Assembly (NCBI RefSeq): GCF_014652815.1
Contig: NZ_BMZN01000003.1
Coordinates: 265,429-329,428 of the forward strand
Direction: 5' to 3'
DNA from: Alcaligenes pakistanensis
GTDB lineage: Bacteria; Pseudomonadota; Gammaproteobacteria; Burkholderiales; Burkholderiaceae_B
Length of the DNA stretch: 64,000 bases
In this document: positions 10,352-21,637 of the stretch, one piece after another
Layout of the letters: each line of letters begins with the position of its first letter
Numbering within the stretch: the stretch's first letter is position 1
Program-made: the position numbers and the translations under genes
The notes under the pieces: generated by a model
Told to the model about the DNA's origin: nothing
The model's input: only the letters and a program-made list of their open reading frames with translations
Databases searched by the model: none

Positions 10352-13300
10352 GACGACTCACGCACCGACTTGGCGCCACGACGGGTGAAGCGATCAAAAA
10401 ACAGATAGATCACGGGTGTCGTGAACAGGGTCAGTACCTGACTGGCCAGCAGTCCACCCACCATGACCAGACCCAAAGGTTGGCGTAACTCTGCGCCAGA
10501 GCCGGTGGCCAGCATCAATGGAATGGCACTGAACAAGGCCGCCAAAGTCGTCATCAGGATAGGCCGGAAACGCAGCAACGCCGCTTGATGAATCGCCTCT
10601 TGCGGGCTCATGCCTTGTTCGCGCTGCGCTTCAAGGGCGAAGTCGATCATCATGATGGCATTCTTTTTCACAATGCCGATCAATAGGATGATCCCGATCA
10701 CCCCCACCATATCCAGATCTCGCCCGGCCACTAACAGCGCCACTAATGCTCCGATCGCGGCCGAGGGTAACGTAGACAGAATCGTGACGGGGTGAATATA
10801 GCTTTCGTACAAAATGCCCAACACAATGTACATGGTCAGCACGGCCGCCAGCATCAACCACAGCGTGCTGGACAAGGAGGCATGGAAGGCCTTGGCAGCC
10901 CCCAGATAACGGGTATCGACCGACGTGGGCATGCCGATCTGGTCCGGTACCGTTTCAATGGCCTCAATCGCGTCCGACAGGGAATAACCATCGGCCAAGT
11001 CAAACGAGACGTTCACAGACGGAAACTGCCCTAGCCGCTCCACCGAGAGCGTTGTCGGTACCAGCTGAATACGTGCCAGTGAGGTAATCGGCACAGGCGT
11101 ACCTGCGGCCGTCATCACATGGATATTTTCAAGATCTTGCGGGCCCTGGCGATAGGCATCCTGCACCTCCAGCACCACGCGATACTGGGCGGACTGAGTG
11201 TAAATGGTGGAGATCAAACGCTGACCGAAGGCATCGTAAAGCGCATCGTCAATATTGGCTTTGGTGACACCGACACGTGCCGCTGCGTCCCGATCAATAT
11301 CCAATAGCACTTGCAAACCATCGTTTTGCAGGCTCATGGAAGCATCTTTAATCTGCGGCAAGGTATTGACCGCATCCAGCCAGCGCGGCATCCAGGTGAC
11401 CAGTACATCTGTCTCCGGATCAGACAAGGCCATCTGGTACACATTGCGGCTGATCTGGTCATCTACCGTCAGTTCCTGAATGGACTGCTGGTACACGGAC
11501 AGGCCTGGAATGTCCTTCAGGCGTTCGTCCAGCCTGGACATAATTTCATTGGCCCCTGCCCGCCCCGAGCCGATGGGTTTCAAGGCAATTTGCAGGCGAC
11601 CATTATTCAGCGTGGCATTGGTGCCGTCCACGCCAATAAAAGAGGTAACGGTTTCAACATCCGGGTCTTCCAGCACAATCGCCACCGCTTGCTGCTGCAA
11701 ATTCCCCATCGCACGGAATGAAGCGGTTTGCGGCCCTTGGGTAATGGCTTGAATCAGGCCGGTATCTTGCTGGGGGAAAAAACCTTTGGGGACCATGACA
11801 TACAACAGCCCCGTCAGGACCACCGTTCCCAGCGCGACCCATAAAGTCAAAGTCTGATGGCGCAGCACCACAATCAGACCGCGATCGTAGGCGGCAATAA
11901 TGCGATCCATCTGATCGCCCAGCCAGGTGGTGAAACGACCATGCTTGCGCTCACTTTCAGGCTTAAGCATGCGCGCGCACATCATGGGGGTGAGCGTCAG
12001 CGAGATAAACAGGGACAGCAAAATGGCAACGGCCAGGGTGATGGCGAATTCGCGGAACAAACGTCCAATCACATCGCTCATGAACAGCAAAGGAATCAGC
12101 ACGGCGATCAGGGAGATCGTGAGCGACAGCAAAGTGAAACCAATCTGCGCCGCGCCCTTCAATGAGGCCTGCAAGGCGGACTCGCCTTTTTCAATGTAGC
12201 GGGCGATGTTTTCAATCATCACAATCGCATCGTCAACCACAAAGCCAGTGGCCACTGTCAGGGCCATCAAGGTCAGGTTATTAATGCTGAAACCCCACAT
12301 CAGCATGATGGCGAAGGTGGCGATCAAGGAAATGGGCACCACGATGCTGGGGATCAGGGTGGCCGTCCAGGTACGCAGAAATACGAAGGTCACCAGCACC
12401 ACCAGCACAATAGCCAGCAGCATTTCCTTTTGTACATGATCGACCGAGTCCCGGATCGTCTGGGTACGGTCGGTGGCAACTTCAACATCCACCCCCACCG
12501 GTAAGGAACGACGAATCTCGGGCAGCAGATTTTGGATCTGGTCCACCACATCGATAACGTTAGCCCCTGGCTGGCGCTGGATATTAAGCAGGATGGCGGG
12601 TACGGTGCCCATCCAGGCGGCTTGGCGCACATCCTGTGCATCGCGCACTACGGTTGCCAGCTCACCCAGGCGCACGGCTGCACCGTCCTTGTAGCTGACG
12701 ATCAGATTCTCGTAATCCTCGACCGTTTTCAACTGCTCGTTGGCGCTGATGCTGGTAGAGCGCTGTGGCCCGTCCAGATTCCCTTTAGGCTGGTTCACGT
12801 TGGCGGCTACAACGGCTTGCCGCAGGTGACTCAAAGTCAGATTACGCACGGCCAAGGCATTGGGATTGGCCTGGATACGCACCGCAGGCTCCTGGCCCCC
12901 GGCAATACTGACCAGACCCACGCCCGTCACTTGCGAGAGTTTCTGCGCCACACGCACATCAATCAGGTCGCGCACCTCGTGCAAGGGCATATTCGGAGAA
13001 GTGACCGCCAGGGAGATGACGGGGGTATCAGCCGGGTTGACCTTGTTATAGATAGGCGGCGCAGGTAAATCATTGGGCAGCATACTGGAGGCCGCATTAA
13101 TCGCCGCCTGCACCTCTTGCTCGGCCACATCCAGCGGCAGACCCAAATCAAACTGCAGCGTAATACGCGATGCCCCGCCCGAGCTGGACGAAATCATCTG
13201 TGACAGGCCGGACATACTGCCAAAGCGCCGCTCCAGCGGCGATGTAATCAAGGCCGCCACCACATCAGGGCTGGCACCAGGATACAAAGTCACGACCTGA

Positions 13301-13434
13301 ATCGTGGGGTAGTCCACCTGCGGCAAAGCCGCTACAGGCAACATGCGGTAGGCCAGCAAACCGGACACCAGCAAAGCTACCATCGCCAGGGTGGTAGCCA
13401 CCGGGCGCAGGATAAAAAGGCGCGACATGCTCAC
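10348..13434 (-). CDS. mdtB: RND multidrug efflux permease MdtB
   Basis: This 1028-residue RND pump subunit is paralogous to the downstream MdtC and carries the same Asp pair ([16 protein letters not shown] near residue 400). The start is GTG at 13434, 3 nt after the mdtA stop; an ATG two codons later is an equally good start. Two adjacent permease genes of this type behind one adaptor gene are diagnostic of MdtABC-like systems rather than AcrAB-like ones. Both permeases have the expected length (about 1025-1040). Confidence 0.93.
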   Translation of the reverse strand: MSMSRLFILRPVATTLAMVALLVSGLLAYRMLPVAALPQVDYPTIQVVTLYPGASPDVVAALITSPLERRFGSMSGLSQMISSSSGGASRITLQFDLGLPLDVAEQEVQAAINAASSMLPNDLPAPPIYNKVNPADTPVISLAVTSPNMPLHEVRDLIDVRVAQKLSQVTGVGLVSIAGGQEPAVRIQANPNALAVRNLTLSHLRQAVVAANVNQPKGNLDGPQRSTSISANEQLKTVEDYENLIVSYKDGAAVRLGELATVVRDAQDVRQAAWMGTVPAILLNIQRQPGANVIDVVDQIQNLLPEIRRSLPVGVDVEVATDRTQTIRDSVDHVQKEMLLAIVLVVLVTFVFLRTWTATLIPSIVVPISLIATFAIMLMWGFSINNLTLMALTVATGFVVDDAIVMIENIARYIEKGESALQASLKGAAQIGFTLLSLTISLIAVLIPLLFMSDVIGRLFREFAITLAVAILLSLFISLTLTPMMCARMLKPESERKHGRFTTWLGDQMDRIIAAYDRGLIVVLRHQTLTLWVALGTVVLTGLLYVMVPKGFFPQQDTGLIQAITQGPQTASFRAMGNLQQQAVAIVLEDPDVETVTSFIGVDGTNATLNNGRLQIALKPIGSGRAGANEIMSRLDERLKDIPGLSVYQQSIQELTVDDQISRNVYQMALSDPETDVLVTWMPRWLDAVNTLPQIKDASMSLQNDGLQVLLDIDRDAAARVGVTKANIDDALYDAFGQRLISTIYTQSAQYRVVLEVQDAYRQGPQDLENIHVMTAAGTPVPITSLARIQLVPTTLSVERLGQFPSVNVSFDLADGYSLSDAIEAIETVPDQIGMPTSVDTRYLGAAKAFHASLSSTLWLMLAAVLTMYIVLGILYESYIHPVTILSTLPSAAIGALVALLVAGRDLDMVGVIGIILLIGIVKKNAIMMIDFALEAQREQGMSPQEAIHQAALLRFRPILMTTLAALFSAIPLMLATGSGAELRQPLGLVMVGGLLASQVLTLFTTPVIYLFFDRFTRRGAKSVRESS

Positions 13435-13437
13435 GGC

Positions 13438-14706
13438 TTACTCGCTTGCAGGACGTGGACGGCGGCCCTCACCCGTGCGCTTGCCCGGTTCTGGCTTGGC
13501 AGCATCCGGCGTGGCCACTTTTTCCTGGGCCTGGCCGTCTTTCTGCATCACCTCTACCTCCGAGCCTTCACGCAAACGGTCTGTGCCTTCCACCACCACA
13601 CGATCGCCCTCTTTCAGGCCGGTTTTAATCAGTGTGGATTCCAGCGTGGCGGTACCCAGTTCCACTACCTGAATATGAACCTTGTCCTCGGTATCCAGGG
13701 TGTACACATAAGTGCCCACCGAACCGCGTTGTACAGCATGTGACGGAATCAGCAAGCCTTGCTCCTGACCCAAAAAAACGCGTGAATTCACGAACTGATT
13801 GGCAAACAAAGTTTCGTCCGCATTATCGAATTCAGCCTTCACCTTTAAGGTACCGGTGCCGATATCAATCTGGTTATCCAGAGCCTGCAAACGCCCCTTA
13901 TCCGACAAAAGCTGGCCTGTGCTGTCGATTAGCGACACACGCAAAGGCGACTCGTTCTGCCGCATGGCTCCCAGCAAATTGCTCAATTGGTTTTGCGGCA
14001 GGGAGAACTCCACACCGATCGGGTCGACCTGGGTAATGATGACTATCCCATCCGTATTTGCCGCAGACACCAGGTTGCCCTGATCCAGCTTGCGCAACCC
14101 CAAGCGACCATCCAAAGGTGCGGTGATACGAGTACGGTCCAGCTGTACCTGTGCACGGGCAACTTCAGCTTGATTGGCTTTAATCTGAGCTTGCAATTGC
14201 TGAACCGCTGTTTCCTTGGTCTCCAAGGCTTGGCGAGCAATTGAGTTCTGCTGGAACAGCACACGGTGACGCGCCAGCTCCTGCTGCGCCCCTTTCAACT
14301 GGGCCTGATTCTGCGCTAATTGCCCGCGTGCCTGATCCAATTGCACCTGATAGGTGCGCGGATCAATCTCAGCCAGCAAGTCGCCCGCTTTAACGCGCTG
14401 ACCGTCCTTGAAATGGACTCGTTCCAGCACACCATCGACTTCGCCGCGAATCGCAACCGTCTGCAAGGGTTTAACCGTGGCAATGGCATTCAAGGTTTGA
14501 TCAATCAAACCTTGTTGCACCGTGGCCACCTGAACCGGGACTTTCGTCGCCCCCATCATGCCGCGTGGTCCGCGCATAGGGCTGGCCGTTGGCGTGGGGG
14601 AAGACAGGGCGTAATAAACGAGGCCTGCCGTAAGCAGCAGTCCTACCATCACCCAGACATAGAAAGATCGGGACCGCCGACCCCTGCCTGCGTTCAACTC
14701 CGACAT
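13438..14706 (-). CDS. mdtA: RND efflux periplasmic adaptor MdtA
   Basis: This 422-residue membrane fusion protein links the MdtBC pump to the outer membrane channel. It has an N-terminal membrane anchor (about residues 15-35), a lipoyl-like half-motif, a Gln/Ala-rich helical hairpin (about 110-180), the second lipoyl half with APLDGRLGLRKLDQGN (near 190), and a beta-barrel/membrane-proximal domain. The C-terminus is a Lys/Glu/Pro/Arg-rich tail. The ATG has a strong GGGGAG ribosome site. It is the first gene of the operon; the promoter should lie in 14707-14930, where no two-component regulator gene is adjacent, unlike E. coli mdtABCD-baeSR. Confidence 0.93.
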   Translation of the reverse strand: MSELNAGRGRRSRSFYVWVMVGLLLTAGLVYYALSSPTPTASPMRGPRGMMGATKVPVQVATVQQGLIDQTLNAIATVKPLQTVAIRGEVDGVLERVHFKDGQRVKAGDLLAEIDPRTYQVQLDQARGQLAQNQAQLKGAQQELARHRVLFQQNSIARQALETKETAVQQLQAQIKANQAEVARAQVQLDRTRITAPLDGRLGLRKLDQGNLVSAANTDGIVIITQVDPIGVEFSLPQNQLSNLLGAMRQNESPLRVSLIDSTGQLLSDKGRLQALDNQIDIGTGTLKVKAEFDNADETLFANQFVNSRVFLGQEQGLLIPSHAVQRGSVGTYVYTLDTEDKVHIQVVELGTATLESTLIKTGLKEGDRVVVEGTDRLREGSEVEVMQKDGQAQEKVATPDAAKPEPGKRTGEGRRPRPASE

Positions 14707-14930
14707 GAATACTCCCCGGCTAAAACTTAATTGTCTCTACGCACGGTCTAAATAAGCGTTTAAGCACTACCTATCGCGGCGGCGACACGCATTATGCAGC
14801 CAAAATAGAACCGCACAGGTTGTCAAACGATAAAGAAGCGACAAGTGCTGACAAAACCGCAGCACACGCTAGACCAAGCTGGCACAGCAAGTATAAAAGT
14901 GGCTGTCTGAACCTTATATGAACAGCCTTA

Positions 14931-15686
14931 TCAGCCGAAGTTGCAACGAGCCAGCCGAAAGGGAATATCCACAGTAACGGGCTGCGGTTTCAATTGATTG
15001 TCCTGCTGCACAAAGCGTATCCAGATGACATAGCGGTTAGCGCTCATTTCCGGGTAGATACACGCACCGGCATCCACCCACACCCGCAGCAACTGGAAGG
15101 TCTTGCCTGCCAGCATTTCTTGATAGGAACCGTCGCGAGCCAACTGATCGGCCAAATCGCCAGACTGGCGCAGCAGGCGCAGGATCAGGGCCAAGCCCTG
15201 ATACAGAGGTAGAAAGGACTCAGACCAGCGGCGCAAATCCTGCGCACGGTCAGCGTCAGAACGTTGTTGCCAAGAATAATACGACGGCATGTCCACCTGG
15301 GAGGTACCACCAGGCACCGCCACCCTACCCCGCAAGCTGGTCAGCCATTCATTGTCACGCAAGCCTTGTCCCACGCGCCCTTGGCCCGACAAGTCAGCGG
15401 CAGCGCGCACAATCTGCTCGATCATCTGGTCCACTGCCTGCAACTGAACGCCAGGATGCTCGCGCAACGCAGCCAGCGCCACACGTTGGCGCTCCAGGTC
15501 CTGTAAGACAGCAGAACGCAAGTCAGTTCGATCTGCGATATCCAGCAAATCAAATAGGGTCGCTACAGCAATCTGATGCGAGTACGCATCCTGGTTGGCT
15601 GAAAAATGAAACAGCCTATCGAACAAGTATTCGACTCTCAGTAAAGCCCGGACACGCTCATTGCAGGGGTATTCGTATAGAGTCAC
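14931..15686 (-). CDS. zapD: Cell division protein ZapD
   Basis: This 251-residue protein matches ZapD (YacF/DUF1342), which binds the FtsZ C-terminus and bundles protofilaments at the division ring. The N-terminus YEYPCNERVRALLRVEYLF is the family signature, followed by an alpha-helical domain and a C-terminal beta domain. It sits directly after coaE, the usual arrangement in this class; the small gene yacG that often follows is not visible in 14707-14930. A weak 6-bp hairpin follows the stop. Confidence 0.93.
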   Translation of the reverse strand: MTLYEYPCNERVRALLRVEYLFDRLFHFSANQDAYSHQIAVATLFDLLDIADRTDLRSAVLQDLERQRVALAALREHPGVQLQAVDQMIEQIVRAAADLSGQGRVGQGLRDNEWLTSLRGRVAVPGGTSQVDMPSYYSWQQRSDADRAQDLRRWSESFLPLYQGLALILRLLRQSGDLADQLARDGSYQEMLAGKTFQLLRVWVDAGACIYPEMSANRYVIWIRFVQQDNQLKPQPVTVDIPFRLARCNFG

Positions 15687-15736
15687 GCGTTTAATAAACC
15701 TTTATTTGTCGACTGGGGGTCAGACACGTCGCGCTG

Positions 15737-16339
15737 TCAGGCGGTCAAAGTACACCAGTTCTGGTGCACGATCCGCGCTCGTTCTTGCAACAGGGGCAAG
15801 GTAGTCTGCCCATCATTCAGAACAACATCATCGGCCACGGCCAAGCGCTGCTGACGCTGCGCCTGTGCCGCCATGATACGTTCAATTGTGGCCACTGCCA
15901 GCCCGCTGCGTTGCTGAACACGCGCGATCTGGGTCGCTTCATCACAATCTACAACGCAGATCCGGTCCACACGGTCGCGCCATCGTCCTGACTCCACCAG
16001 CAAGGGTACAACCACAACAAGATAACATCCTTGCGCTTCTAAGGTCTGTGCTTTTGTTACGTTCCAAATCAGGGGGTGAATGATCGCTTCCAGACGATGG
16101 CGGGCCTTGGGGTCTGCAAACACGCAGGCGCGCATCCAGTCCCGATCCATAGCTCCATCCGCAGCCAGTGCCTGCGCACCAAACGCGTCGCGAATAGGCT
16201 CAATAGCCAAGCCACCCGGGGCAGTCAGCTCATGTGCGATCACATCCGTGTCCACCACGGCCGCTCCCCAAGAGGCAAAAAAATCAGCCACTTTGCTTTT
16301 GCCCGAACCAATTCCACCGGTCAGCCCAATCGTCAGCAT
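15737..16339 (-). CDS. coaE: Dephospho-CoA kinase CoaE
   Basis: This 200-residue P-loop kinase phosphorylates dephospho-CoA, the last step of coenzyme A synthesis. The Walker A motif GLTGGIGSGKS is at residues 5-15, and the family DTDVIAHELT and HPLIW motifs follow. I chose ATG at 16339, which puts the P-loop at the expected distance from the N-terminus; an in-frame TTG at 16363 would add eight residues. It is 50 nt upstream of zapD and probably shares its transcript. panC, elsewhere in the window, acts earlier in the same pathway. Confidence 0.94.
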   Translation of the reverse strand: MLTIGLTGGIGSGKSKVADFFASWGAAVVDTDVIAHELTAPGGLAIEPIRDAFGAQALAADGAMDRDWMRACVFADPKARHRLEAIIHPLIWNVTKAQTLEAQGCYLVVVVPLLVESGRWRDRVDRICVVDCDEATQIARVQQRSGLAVATIERIMAAQAQRQQRLAVADDVVLNDGQTTLPLLQERARIVHQNWCTLTA

Positions 16340-16475
16340 GCGCAATCCACGGATAAAAAACAAAACTGTAACGTACCCGCGCCAATCCTCCTACCCTGGG
16401 ATAGACCTGATATTGTCCTGCCGCCTCTGGTCTAGCGTAGAATTCACAGCTATCACCAGTCCACGGAAGCTCGCC

Positions 16476-17114
16476 ATGTCTTTCACCACGATTTCCCCTC
16501 TGCGCACTCTTAGTCTGCTGTCACTTGTTTTGCTGGCCGCTTGTGCCCAGGCACCCGTTCAGCCAACCCCCAACGAGGGGCGTGATTCCACGCAGAAAGA
16601 CGCCCTGCGCCAAGCGCAAGGCAGCGGCACTGCCCGTGCCCCATCGCAAATCAATCTGGGCTTTGGCAACCAGGAAGGCCTGCACGCCATCACACCCGCA
16701 CGTGCCGAACAGCCTGCTGCACTGGCAGACCGCAACGTTGCCGAACTGGCCGAGCCCAAAACCTTTCTGGGCACCTTGTCCTGCCCTCCTCAAGGCGGTG
16801 CTTGCGAGCCCTATAAAATCAGCGTCACCCTGGCACCCGCCGGCCAATGGCGCCTGCGCGCCTCGCCGCTGGCTGCTGGCGAAGAACATCGCATGAGTGG
16901 TTGCTGGGTACCCATCGGCACCCAACCCACCCGCATTGCCCTGTTGACCAATAACGACGCCACCCTGGCTGACCTGAGCTTTGTGAACAACAACGTCTTG
17001 CGCATCCACACTTTCAACCAGCAGCGGCCCACCCTGGAAAGCCACCTAACCCGTCAAGCCGACATCGACCCGGTCAGCGAGCTGGACGGACAAGCAACTC
17101 CGGCCTGCCGCTAA
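16476..17114 (+). CDS. Putative lipoprotein of unknown function
   Basis: A 212-residue protein with a clear lipoprotein signal peptide (LLAACA, acylated Cys near residue 23) and a Pro/Gln-rich linker. A compact C-terminal region (about 90-212) has paired cysteines in a CPPQGGACEPYK stretch and a final Cys. It is likely anchored in the envelope. I do not recognise the family. ATG 16476 is chosen for its GGAAG ribosome site and because it starts the signal peptide; the open frame extends upstream without good start signals. Divergent from coaE and convergent with the LuxR-type gene, with only 1 nt between their ends. Confidence 0.75.
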   Translation: MSFTTISPLRTLSLLSLVLLAACAQAPVQPTPNEGRDSTQKDALRQAQGSGTARAPSQINLGFGNQEGLHAITPARAEQPAALADRNVAELAEPKTFLGTLSCPPQGGACEPYKISVTLAPAGQWRLRASPLAAGEEHRMSGCWVPIGTQPTRIALLTNNDATLADLSFVNNNVLRIHTFNQQRPTLESHLTRQADIDPVSELDGQATPACR

Positions 17115-17115
17115 G

Positions 17116-17451
17116 CTAAGGTACAAACAGCCCACCCAACAAACTGGGCGGCAGTACATCACGCAAACCTGGCTCGCTGAACACAAAGCGAGCCAGTTCA
17201 ACAGCATTACGCACGCGTAGCTTCTGAAACACACGTGCCCGATGCGCCTCCACCGTACGCTGGGAAATCTCCAATTCAGCCGCAATGACCTTATTCGCTT
17301 TGCCACAAGCGATATAAGACAACACATCGCGCTCGCGAGGAGTCAGGCTTTCAAAAAGCACAGAGGCGGGAAGGTGACCATTCAATACCATGTCAGTCTC
17401 ATGTAACAGTACCAGGCGAACAGGCCGCCTGCGATGTGAAGAGTTAACCAT
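17116..17451 (-). CDS. Small LuxR-type DNA-binding regulator
   Basis: A 111-residue protein whose residues about 38-98 form a LuxR/GerE helix-turn-helix. RERDVLSYIACGKANKVIA, then SQRTVEAHRARVFQKL, match the four-helix domain including the TVxxHR recognition core. There is no receiver or ligand domain; only about 35 basic N-terminal residues precede it. Such DNA-binding-only proteins may be constitutive regulators or remnants of response regulators. Its target is unknown. It converges on the lipoprotein gene and its upstream side faces the large hairpin region. Confidence 0.82.
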   Translation of the reverse strand: MVNSSHRRRPVRLVLLHETDMVLNGHLPASVLFESLTPRERDVLSYIACGKANKVIAAELEISQRTVEAHRARVFQKLRVRNAVELARFVFSEPGLRDVLPPSLLGGLFVP

Positions 17452-17703
17452 AGACAGAGTTTGTCATTTTAGGCAGAGACCGCAGGACTGTTAACTTAGG
17501 CAGGATGTTTTTGTCACGGGACTAATATAGGAATTCTGTTTTTGACACCCAAAAAAACAGCCATTTCACCCGCCAAATTGACGACAGAGACAGACGCCAC
17601 CACCGCGAACAACAACAACCTCGATCAAACCCGGAGCCGACCGGCCTCACATTCAAAACCCGATTCACAAAAAACCATCAACCATGGCATCACATGGCTA
17701 TGA

Positions 17704-17935
17704 GTCACTCTGGCGCGCTGCTCGGGTGGCTGGGCGATTCAGAGTACTTGCCGCGGGCGGGAGATAACGGAGGGATGCAAGCATCCTGCTGTTTGAGCCC
17801 GACGCTTGTACTTGGTCCGGGGGACCAAGTACCGGGTGAGTTCAGGATGCGCCCTACGCTATCTCCCGACAAGGGCACCGGGGCACAGCACCGGCAAGTG
17901 CTCAGCCGGCCACCCGAGCAGCGCGCCAGAGTGGC
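17704..17935. repeat. 232-nt near-palindrome (giant imperfect hairpin)
   Basis: The gene-free stretch 17452-18021 holds a symmetric inverted repeat centred on 17820. A 25-bp perfect outer arm (17706-17730 with 17909-17933) is followed by matching blocks: 17746-17753 with 17892-17899, 17758-17766 with 17860-17868, and 17781-17788 with 17843-17850. The apex is a perfect 10-bp stem (17809-17818 with 17822-17831) around a 3-nt loop. Both arms are the same length. It could be a non-autonomous mobile element or a structured RNA. No transposase, clear target duplication or credible coding frame is visible. The flanks 17452-17700 and 17940-18020 hold nothing else I can name beyond promoter space for the LuxR-type gene. 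Confidence 0.85.
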
Positions 17936-18021
17936 GTATTACCGAGTCCATCGCTGGGATTCAAGCGCCCAGATCCAGAAAAAACAAACAGACAGACAAC
18001 ACCCCCTCCACCCAGACATAA

Positions 18022-18048
18022 AAAAAGCACAGTAAAAACTGTGCTTTT
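18022..18048 (-). terminator. Rho-independent terminator of panC operon
   Basis: A perfect AAAAGCACAGT/ACTGTGCTTTT stem (18023-18033 with 18038-18048) with a 4-nt loop is followed on the minus strand by a T-run. It lies 22 nt after the panC stop and could work in both directions. Confidence 0.88.
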
Positions 18049-18069
18049 CTCACCAAATCACACCAGAAA

Positions 18070-19799
<1,730 letters not shown>

Positions 19800-19817
19800 A
19801 GGCTCAGGTGTACAGAT

Positions 19818-20009
19818 TTAGTTATTTTCGTAGTACACGTAGGGTTTTTGAGGCGTGCGAGCCGCCTTGTAACCATCTTGCAGTTCCTGATCAACCTGCT
19901 TGTCCCACAGACGATAGCGGCCTTCACGCTGCCGTGCTTCGGTATCCGCATTCTGATCTTTATACTGTTTAAGAAACTGGGTAATTTCGGATTCGAAATT
20001 CTTTGCCAT
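19818..20009 (-). CDS. DUF3460-family small protein
   Basis: This 63-residue, highly polar protein matches the DUF3460 family found in Burkholderiales: it starts with a FESEITQFL helix and has a conserved REGRYRLWDK centre and a YVYYENN end. It is likely cytoplasmic. It is the first gene of the DUF3460-scpA-panC run, 18 nt before scpA. The function is unknown. Confidence 0.88.
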   Translation of the reverse strand: MAKNFESEITQFLKQYKDQNADTEARQREGRYRLWDKQVDQELQDGYKAARTPQKPYVYYENN

Positions 20010-20085
20010 AATACCTGTACGCCTAAATAAATTGGATAACAGAAAAGTTTGAGTTTACTGCACCGCACACCAGAGAGTTCGCCGC

Positions 20086-21546
20086 ATGGCATCTGAACAG
20101 ACCGAAGCCGCCAAACCGGCGACCATGTCCCCTCAAGAGCGTCGAGCCATACGCATTATTCCCTACATTGTGGGGTGTGCATTATTTATGCAAATGCTGG
20201 ACTCTACGGTTGTTGCCACTGCCCTGCCCACCATGGCGCTATCACTGGATACCAGCGTCATTCGCATGAATACCATCATTACCAGCTACCTGCTGGCCGT
20301 GGCCGTATTCGTTCCGATCAGTGGATGGGCTGCAGACCGATTTGGTGCGCGCAAAGTGTTCCTGGCCGCCATTCTACTCTTTACCGCCAGTTCTGTTGCA
20401 TGCGCCCTGTCCCAGACCCTACCCCAACTAGTCATTTCCCGCGTGATACAAGGCATGGCGGGAGCCATGATGGTGCCGGTGGGACGCATCATTTTGCTGC
20501 GGCGCGTCCCTAAAGATCAGCTTTTAAGTGCCATGGCAGTGCTAACACTCCCCGCTTTACTGGGCCCCATCATCGGCCCTCCCGTGGGTGGTTTTTTAGT
20601 CACGTATGCCAGCTGGCACTGGATTTTCCTGATCAATATCCCTGTAGGCATACTGGGCATCGCCTTGGTGCTGCGCTATATACGCGAGGACTACCCCACA
20701 GAGCGCCCCCCTTTGGACTGGCTGGGCTTTTTGTTAAGTGCTGTCTGTCTGGCCACCCTGGTCACCAGTTTCGAGAACATAGGCCACGGCACCATAAGTT
20801 GGGCCAACTTGGGCTGGCTGACCCTGGCAGGCCTGATGGCGGGTTTGTGGTACATCTGGCACGCCCGCCAGGTGGCCTACCCCATTATTGATTTGTCCTT
20901 GCTGCGTACCAAAACCTTCGCCATTTCAGTGTTAGGTGGTAATTTGTGCCGCTTTTCTCTGGGGGCCGCACCTTTCCTGTTAGCGATCATGCTGCAAACC
21001 AACTTTGGCATGAGTGCTTTGGCCGCCGGCCTGATCACCTTTACAGGCGCCATTGGTGCCCTGGGCATGAAATTGGTGGCCCCGCCCATTATCCGGCGTT
21101 ACGGTTTTCGCAAAGTTTTGATCGTCAACGCTTGGCTGACGGGCTTGTTCATCGCCCTGTGCGCTATGTTCCAGGTCACCACCCCCATGTGGCTGATGAT
21201 GGCTGTGCTGACTGCCGGCGGTTTCTTCCGCTCCCTGCAGTTCACGGCAGTCAATGCCCTGACCTATGCAGACCTGGAGTCCGAGGCCATGAGCCAGGCC
21301 AGCAGCTTTGCCGCCATGGCTCAGCAACTGGCCATTAGTTTAGGGGTGGCATGTGCGGCAGTCAGCTTGAATGTCAGCATGTCCCTGCGCGGCGCAACCA
21401 GCGTGGCAACACAAGATACGATCTGGGCCTTTCTGATTTTGGGTGCGATTACGGCGATATCCAGTTTCTCGTTTGCCCGCTTATCAGCGAGTGATGGTGA
21501 ATCGTTACAGCAGGCTCCAAGCAAAACCCGAAAAGCCACGCGCTGA
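20086..21546 (+). CDS. MFS multidrug exporter (DHA2, EmrB/QacA type)
   Basis: This 486-residue protein has fourteen predicted membrane helices, the mark of the DHA2 drug:H+ antiporter family. The family motif LDSTVVATALPTM lies in helix 1 (near residue 39), motif A SGWAADRFGARK follows helix 2, and the antiporter-type motif GPIIGPPVGGFLV lies near 161. No EmrA-like adaptor gene adjoins, so it may act alone in the inner membrane. It is divergent from the DUF3460 gene and convergent with the XRE regulator. The substrate is unknown. Confidence 0.92.
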   Translation: MASEQTEAAKPATMSPQERRAIRIIPYIVGCALFMQMLDSTVVATALPTMALSLDTSVIRMNTIITSYLLAVAVFVPISGWAADRFGARKVFLAAILLFTASSVACALSQTLPQLVISRVIQGMAGAMMVPVGRIILLRRVPKDQLLSAMAVLTLPALLGPIIGPPVGGFLVTYASWHWIFLINIPVGILGIALVLRYIREDYPTERPPLDWLGFLLSAVCLATLVTSFENIGHGTISWANLGWLTLAGLMAGLWYIWHARQVAYPIIDLSLLRTKTFAISVLGGNLCRFSLGAAPFLLAIMLQTNFGMSALAAGLITFTGAIGALGMKLVAPPIIRRYGFRKVLIVNAWLTGLFIALCAMFQVTTPMWLMMAVLTAGGFFRSLQFTAVNALTYADLESEAMSQASSFAAMAQQLAISLGVACAAVSLNVSMSLRGATSVATQDTIWAFLILGAITAISSFSFARLSASDGESLQQAPSKTRKATR

Positions 21547-21637
21547 CATCGCCCAATAAAGTCTGCCAGCAAGGCAGACAATGAGATTTGGTGTTCAACC
21601 CAGTACGACTAAAACATCATCCACAAACCAAGCTTTC

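Noticed and set aside
14707-14930. A possible yacG gene after zapD.
   Set aside because: No Cys-rich 60-70 residue frame is present; the region looks like the mdtA promoter plus a weak hairpin.
16080-16475. The upstream extension of the lipoprotein frame.
   Set aside because: It is antisense to coaE, lacks a ribosome site, and the signal peptide starts at 16476.
17694-18035. A 113-codon plus-strand frame across the large hairpin.
   Set aside because: It simply reads through the palindrome arms; the composition is not protein-like and it has no ribosome site.
21561-21579. A GTCTGCC/GGCAGAC hairpin after the MFS gene as terminator.
   Set aside because: The stem is good, but no T-tract follows, so termination is not supported.
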